The notes under the pieces: model-generated | Seen by the model: the letters and a program-made list of their open reading frames with translations, nothing else | Told to the model about the DNA's origin: nothing | Databases searched by the model: none | Shown: positions 60,265 to 64,000 of the stretch, in pieces | Layout of the letters: each line of letters starts with the position of its first letter | Position numbering within the stretch: position 1 is the first letter of the stretch | Translations under genes and position numbers: made by a program | Assembly: GCA_046344715.1 (NCBI GenBank) | Contig: JBKDKX010000009.1 | Coordinates: 62,001 to 126,000 of the forward strand | DNA from: CAZAQK01 sp046344715 | GTDB lineage: Bacteria; Pseudomonadota; Alphaproteobacteria; Rickettsiales; SXRF01 | Length of the DNA: 64,000 bases | Direction of reading: 5' to 3'

Positions 60265-60618
60265 CTAAATCACCGCCTCGATCATAATCTCCACGGCGTA
60301 TTCCGCTGCGGCGAGCTTGGCCTCCACGGTGGCACGCGCAGGCGCAGAACCAGCCACCACCCATGCATCCCACGCCTGGTTCATTTCTGCAAATGTTGCC
60401 ATATCGGAAAGCCAGATATTCGCTTTGATGATGCGCGTTTTATCGCTGCCAGCCTGCGCCAGTAGAGCATCTATCTGCTCTAAGATATCCTCGGTTTGCT
60501 GGTATACATCCCTGCCAGCCGCCTTATCGGCCACGATACCGCAGGTGTAAATTTTATCGCCATGAATCACCGCCTCGCTCATGCGCGCGCCGGCCTCGAT
60601 ACGTTTCAATTGGGACAT
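60265..60618 (-). CDS. ridA: RidA-family enamine/imine deaminase
   Basis: 117-residue YjgF/RidA-family protein. Members hydrolyse reactive 2-aminoacrylate and related imines from PLP enzymes. Family features: KANIWLSDMATFAEMNQAW and the Arg in APARATVEAKL that binds the substrate carboxylate. It belongs to the slightly diverged subgroup with YTCGIVADKA. The ATG at 60618 is fixed by AAGGAA seven bases upstream. Single-gene unit between the helicase and the chemotaxis cluster. Confidence 0.9.
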   Translation of the reverse strand: MSQLKRIEAGARMSEAVIHGDKIYTCGIVADKAAGRDVYQQTEDILEQIDALLAQAGSDKTRIIKANIWLSDMATFAEMNQAWDAWVVAGSAPARATVEAKLAAAEYAVEIMIEAVI

Positions 60619-60722
60619 TGGGAGTTCCTTTATAAAATTAATATAGTGAGAGTACTCTGCGAACGAAGTACTTGCAATAACCGCAGTTCGATAAGAAGGC
60701 AAAATTAATATTACCCTGCCCT

Positions 60723-61772
60723 TTAAACCTTCTCACAATATTTTAGTATTGCTGCCGGAATATCGTTTATTGCCAATTCGGTTTGCACAGCCCCTGCCTT
60801 TGCAGCCACCTGTGGCATGCCATATACAACACATGTTGCCTGATTCTGTCCTATAGTATACGCGCCACTGTCACGCATGGCTTTCATGCCGACGGCACCA
60901 TCTTTTCCCATGCCGGTTAAAATAACACCGACAGCTTTGTTACCAACAGTTTCAGCAATAGAATGAAATAATACATCCACCGATGGCTTATGGCTTGATA
61001 CAGGTGCTCCATCTTCTAGTTTGCATACTAAATCAGCACCAAATTTTGCCACCTTCATATGTATTCCACCAGGTGCAATATAGGCTTTGCCTTGTGCCAA
61101 TTTTGCAAGATGCGTTGCCTCGGCAACTTCAATTTGTGAAAGTGTATCAAGCCGTGCGGCGAATGATTTGGTAAAGGTTTCCGGCATATGCTGCGTGACC
61201 ACAATGGGCGGACTGTTAGCAGGCAACTGCAAAAAAATATCACGCAATGCTTCAACACCGCCGGTAGAAGCGCCTATGGCAATGATATGGTGTGATTTAC
61301 CGCCAGCAGGGTGAAATGGAACAGTATTTTGTGCTTGGTGAACGCGCGTGGCGCGCATAGAAGTATTAGCAGTCGCAGCCGTTTTTACTTTGGTAATAAG
61401 TGTCTCTCTCAATGCACCAATAGTATCACGGTTCTGGTTGGATACAGGTTTGCTGATATAATCAAAAGCACCGATTTCAAGGGCACGAATGGTTGCATCG
61501 GCACCTTTTTGTGTAAGCGTTGAGCACATGATAACAGGCATCGGCCTAAGTGTCATAATCTTTTCAAGGAAAGAAAGCCCATCCATTTTAGGCATTTCGA
61601 TATCCAGCGTAAGCACATCAGGATTAAGAAGTTTAATTTTTTCACGTGCTTCGTAAGGATCTGATGCAGTACCTACTACGCGAATATCCGGATCTTCTGA
61701 TAAAATTTCAGAGAACATCTGACGTATGAGAGTGGAATCATCAACGATAAGTACAGACACTGGTTTTTTCAT
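60723..61772 (-). CDS. cheB: Chemotaxis protein-glutamate methylesterase CheB
   Basis: Demethylates and deamidates chemoreceptors when phosphorylated by CheA. 349 residues: receiver domain with acidic pair Asp11/Asp12 and phospho-acceptor Asp57 (VLTLDIEMPKMDG), a linker, then the methylesterase domain with IGASTGGVEA, VTQHMPETF and GMGKDGAVGM carrying the Ser-His-Asp triad. Start overlaps the cheD stop by one base. Last gene of mcp-cheR-cheD-cheB; cheA, cheW and cheY are not in the window. Confidence 0.96.
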   Translation of the reverse strand: MKKPVSVLIVDDSTLIRQMFSEILSEDPDIRVVGTASDPYEAREKIKLLNPDVLTLDIEMPKMDGLSFLEKIMTLRPMPVIMCSTLTQKGADATIRALEIGAFDYISKPVSNQNRDTIGALRETLITKVKTAATANTSMRATRVHQAQNTVPFHPAGGKSHHIIAIGASTGGVEALRDIFLQLPANSPPIVVTQHMPETFTKSFAARLDTLSQIEVAEATHLAKLAQGKAYIAPGGIHMKVAKFGADLVCKLEDGAPVSSHKPSVDVLFHSIAETVGNKAVGVILTGMGKDGAVGMKAMRDSGAYTIGQNQATCVVYGMPQVAAKAGAVQTELAINDIPAAILKYCEKV

Positions 61773-62419
61773 TAGAATAACTCAATACCTCCATCTATCG
61801 GATGAGATGCAATATCACGCTTATACTTTGCTTCTTCTTCCACAACTATCATATCTTCTTTGCGACGCAGCAGGCGCATCATCACTTTGCCAGTATAGGG
61901 GTAATAATGCAGGCGGCGGGGATGATCACCTTCCAGATCTTCAGAAATGATTTGGAAGCCTTCACGTTTTAGAAAATCACGGATGAACGTGGCATTCTTA
62001 GAGCCAATACGTGCGGAATTATTGATAACATTGCCACCGCCGAATACTTTAACTTCCAGTCTGTCTTTACGACCGCCTGCTTTAAGCACGCCATTTATAA
62101 GGCTTTCCATGGCAAATACGCCATAACGCGCAGAATAACTGGCCTCAGCATATATCATTTCTTCTCCAGGCAGAAGAAAATGATTCATGCCCCCCACCCG
62201 GGTAATAGGGTCACGGATACAAGCTGAAACACAAGAACCCAGGATGGTTGCAAGCATCTCATTATTGACTGTCGACACATACCAATCACCAGCAAAAATT
62301 TTCACTACATCAATATCTTCCTGATCGTCATGAAAACGTTTATTGCCGTGGAAATATTCAACCACAGGCATTTCTGGTTGTGACCGACGTTCTTTGGCAA
62401 GGCGTTCGCTCATCAGCAT
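61772..62419 (-). CDS. cheD: Chemoreceptor glutamine deamidase CheD
   Basis: Deamidates receptor glutamines and can interact with CheC in other systems. 215 residues, with an N-terminal extension of about 45 residues over a minimal CheD. Catalytic Cys in ILGSCVSACI and His in GGMNHFLLPG are present, as is the family KVFGGGNV. ATG 62419 or 62413. Lies two bases after cheR and overlaps cheB by one. Confidence 0.93.
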   Translation of the reverse strand: MLMSERLAKERRSQPEMPVVEYFHGNKRFHDDQEDIDVVKIFAGDWYVSTVNNEMLATILGSCVSACIRDPITRVGGMNHFLLPGEEMIYAEASYSARYGVFAMESLINGVLKAGGRKDRLEVKVFGGGNVINNSARIGSKNATFIRDFLKREGFQIISEDLEGDHPRRLHYYPYTGKVMMRLLRRKEDMIVVEEEAKYKRDIASHPIDGGIELF

Positions 62420-62421
62420 AA

Positions 62422-63264
62422 TTAGCGTAACTTCCGGTAAATAGTGCGACCAACCAGATCAAACCGGTCACAAACCTTAAAAAGATTTTCTGAATGGCCA
62501 ATATAAAGCCAGCCTTCCGGCTTCAATAAATTAGCCATGCGGTCAAAAAGTTTTGCTTGCGTTGGTTTATCAAAATAAATCACCACATTGCGACAGAATA
62601 TAATGTCAAACGGACCTTTCATTGGCCAACTTTCTAATAAATTTAGCTGTTTGAAGGCAATGAGTGAGCGTACAGCATCTGACATTTGTATATACCCATC
62701 TGTATTGTCGGAAACATCGCGGTGGTAAGCTTGCGGAATGTTTTTAAACTGTTCATTTTGGTATTCACCGCGCATACCGGTATCTAACATATTGGTATCA
62801 ATATCGGTTGCCAGTATTCGTGCATCCCATGAAGTAATATCTTTAATGGCAGAGCGCACTGTCATAGCAATAGAATAGGGTTCCATGCCTGACGAGCAAC
62901 CGGCAGACCAGATACGCAGACGCTTATTAGAAGGTTGTTCTTTTGCAAGAATCACCAGCTGATCATGCAGATGTTCAAAATGATGATGTTCCCTAAAAAA
63001 GCTGGTGAGGTTTGTGGTAATTGCGTTGACAAGATTACCAATTTCTTCATCTGCTGCCTCCGTCTCAAATAACTCACAGTATTCTGCAAAGCTCGATAAA
63101 TGCAGGGCACGCAGGCGACGCACAAGACGAGAATACACCATGTCTTTCTTATGCTCCGCAAGCACAATACCAGTGCGCTTATTGGCCAGATTGGCAAGGA
63201 ACTGAAATTCTTTATCACTGAAAGAAAATTCCCTGTCTTCATGAATGGGTAAAGCGGTTGCCAT
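62422..63264 (-). CDS. cheR: Chemotaxis protein methyltransferase CheR
   Basis: Methylates receptor glutamates with S-adenosylmethionine. 280 residues: N-terminal helical domain, then the SAM fold with IWSAGCSSGMEPYSIAM near 120, ILATDIDTNML near 150 and FDIIFCRNVVIYFDKPTQ near 225. The ATG at 63264 (after an AGG site) is chosen; a TTG at 63297 overlaps the receptor gene. The receptor encoded just upstream ends in DWQEF, the type of tail CheR can dock on. Confidence 0.94.
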   Translation of the reverse strand: MATALPIHEDREFSFSDKEFQFLANLANKRTGIVLAEHKKDMVYSRLVRRLRALHLSSFAEYCELFETEAADEEIGNLVNAITTNLTSFFREHHHFEHLHDQLVILAKEQPSNKRLRIWSAGCSSGMEPYSIAMTVRSAIKDITSWDARILATDIDTNMLDTGMRGEYQNEQFKNIPQAYHRDVSDNTDGYIQMSDAVRSLIAFKQLNLLESWPMKGPFDIIFCRNVVIYFDKPTQAKLFDRMANLLKPEGWLYIGHSENLFKVCDRFDLVGRTIYRKLR

Positions 63265-63281
63265 AACAAAGCCTGCGGCTA

Positions 63282-64000
63282 CTAGAATTCCTGCCAATCT
63301 TCGTCGTATCCTTGTTTACCACCACTTGCTTTTTTTACAGGTTTAAGAACAGCTTTCGCTGATTTATCTCTACCGTTGGCAGAAGCCGCATGTTTTTCTG
63401 GTGATTTAGCTGCCGCCTGCTTTGCCTTAACAGCCGGTTTAACTGCGGCCATAGCAACGACATTGGGATGTTCTTCATCAGCAGAATTTTCATCCTGAGA
63501 TAAGGTAAAGAAGCTCATGAGTTTTTCCAGTTCACGCGCCTGCTCGAGCATGGATGTAGCCGCTGCTGTATTTTCTTCCACCAGTGCAGCATTTTGCTGA
63601 GTTACTTCATCCATTTGCGTGATAGCTGAGTTAATCTCATCAATACCGGTTGCCTGCTCCTGACTTGCAGATGCGATTTCAGAGACAATGCCAGAAACTT
63701 GTTTTACTGATTCCACAATGCCTTTTAGGGTTTCACCAGCCTGATTAACCAGCGTAGCACCGCTTTTAACCTGCTGCGCACTTTCGTTAATCAGAGTTTT
63801 GATTTCCTTAGAAGCAGATGCAGAGCGTCCTGCAAGTGAACGTACTTCTGATGCTACTACGGCAAAACCCTTGCCCGCATCACCCGCACGCGCTGCTTCT
63901 ACAGCAGCATTGAGCGCAAGCAGATTGGTCTGGAAGGCAATTTCATCAATCACGCCAATGATATCAGAAATTTTCTGCGATGATTTTTCAATGCTGCCCA
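63282..64000 (-). CDS. Methyl-accepting chemotaxis protein, C-terminal part (cut by window edge)
   Basis: The 239 visible codons cover the signalling tip and C-terminus. IDEIAFQTNLLALNAAVEAA then RAGDAGKGFAVVA is the universal hairpin tip, followed by a methylation helix (EQATGIDEINSAITQMDE) and a 75-residue Lys/Ala-rich flexible linker ending DEDWQEF. That terminal pentapeptide matches the xWxxF tethers that recruit CheR/CheB. The frame is open to the right edge; ligand-binding and membrane parts lie outside. Followed by cheR, cheD, cheB. Confidence 0.95.
   Translation of the reverse strand, partial: GSIEKSSQKISDIIGVIDEIAFQTNLLALNAAVEAARAGDAGKGFAVVASEVRSLAGRSASASKEIKTLINESAQQVKSGATLVNQAGETLKGIVESVKQVSGIVSEIASASQEQATGIDEINSAITQMDEVTQQNAALVEENTAAATSMLEQARELEKLMSFFTLSQDENSADEEHPNVVAMAAVKPAVKAKQAAAKSPEKHAASANGRDKSAKAVLKPVKKASGGKQGYDEDWQEF

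Overview
The window reads as a moderately GC-rich alphaproteobacterial chromosome. Conserved alphaproteobacterial blocks support this: acnA beside ccmA-ccmB; mltB-rlpA-dac-tmk-holB-metG-tatD-MBL; aroA/cmk near rpsA; sppA-ihfB-lapA-trpF-trpB-trpA; addB/addA-trxA; and an RcdA (DUF1465) homologue with a CtrA-type box. A virB3-virB4-virB6-virB6-virB6 block with no virB8-11 or virD4 nearby resembles the scattered rvh type IV secretion loci of Rickettsiales. Tryptophan, shikimate, histidine-type, exopolysaccharide and chemotaxis genes point to an environmental or facultatively host-associated member of that order or a relative, not a reduced obligate pathogen. The taxonomic placement is inference from gene content only.

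Layout: 137-1367, three small unknown genes (two paralogues around a membrane protein); 1409-4105 aconitase; 4289-5149 orphan; 5177-6410 cytochrome c heme exporter subunits; 6497-7711 G1P dehydrogenase-like enzyme; 7803-15866 a tightly packed cell wall / DNA replication / translation operon; 15938-16780 orphan membrane protein; 16790-18781 AroA-Cmk fusion; 18788-19081 small secreted Cys protein behind a Pho-box-like array; 19486-25511 rpsA, sppA, ihfB, lapA, trpFBA; 25513-27427 pilin-like protein, truncated glutamine synthetase-like protein and thioredoxin; 27458-34265 AddAB around rcdA; 34330-35991 RepA-like ATPase; 35993-43279 the T4SS block, including a 47-residue VirB7-like lipoprotein; 43465-46263 D-amino acid dehydrogenase, PAP2 phosphatase and hydrolase; 46260-50574 small membrane protein, rpsU, a DUF255/DsbD-N fusion with a probable AUU start, a NUDIX protein and a HisN-type phosphatase; 50699-52812 an orphan phage-tail-like cassette with a polysaccharide-lyase-like protein; 52823-58337 exopolysaccharide genes (wecG, wecB, Wzz/BY-kinase-like, beta-barrel); 58580-60126 cold-shock protein and DEAD-box helicase; 60265-60618 RidA; 60723-64000 chemotaxis genes cheB, cheD, cheR and an MCP cut by the window edge.

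Several families of short palindromic intergenic repeats (GTCATTCCGG, GTCATTGCGAG and GTCATCCTGAG types) are scattered through the window, and in two places they supply the last codons and stop of the adjacent gene. Many genes use TTG or GTG starts and 1-4 base overlaps, so first-ATG start calls are often wrong here. No rRNA or CRISPR array was seen, and no tRNA was recognised by eye.
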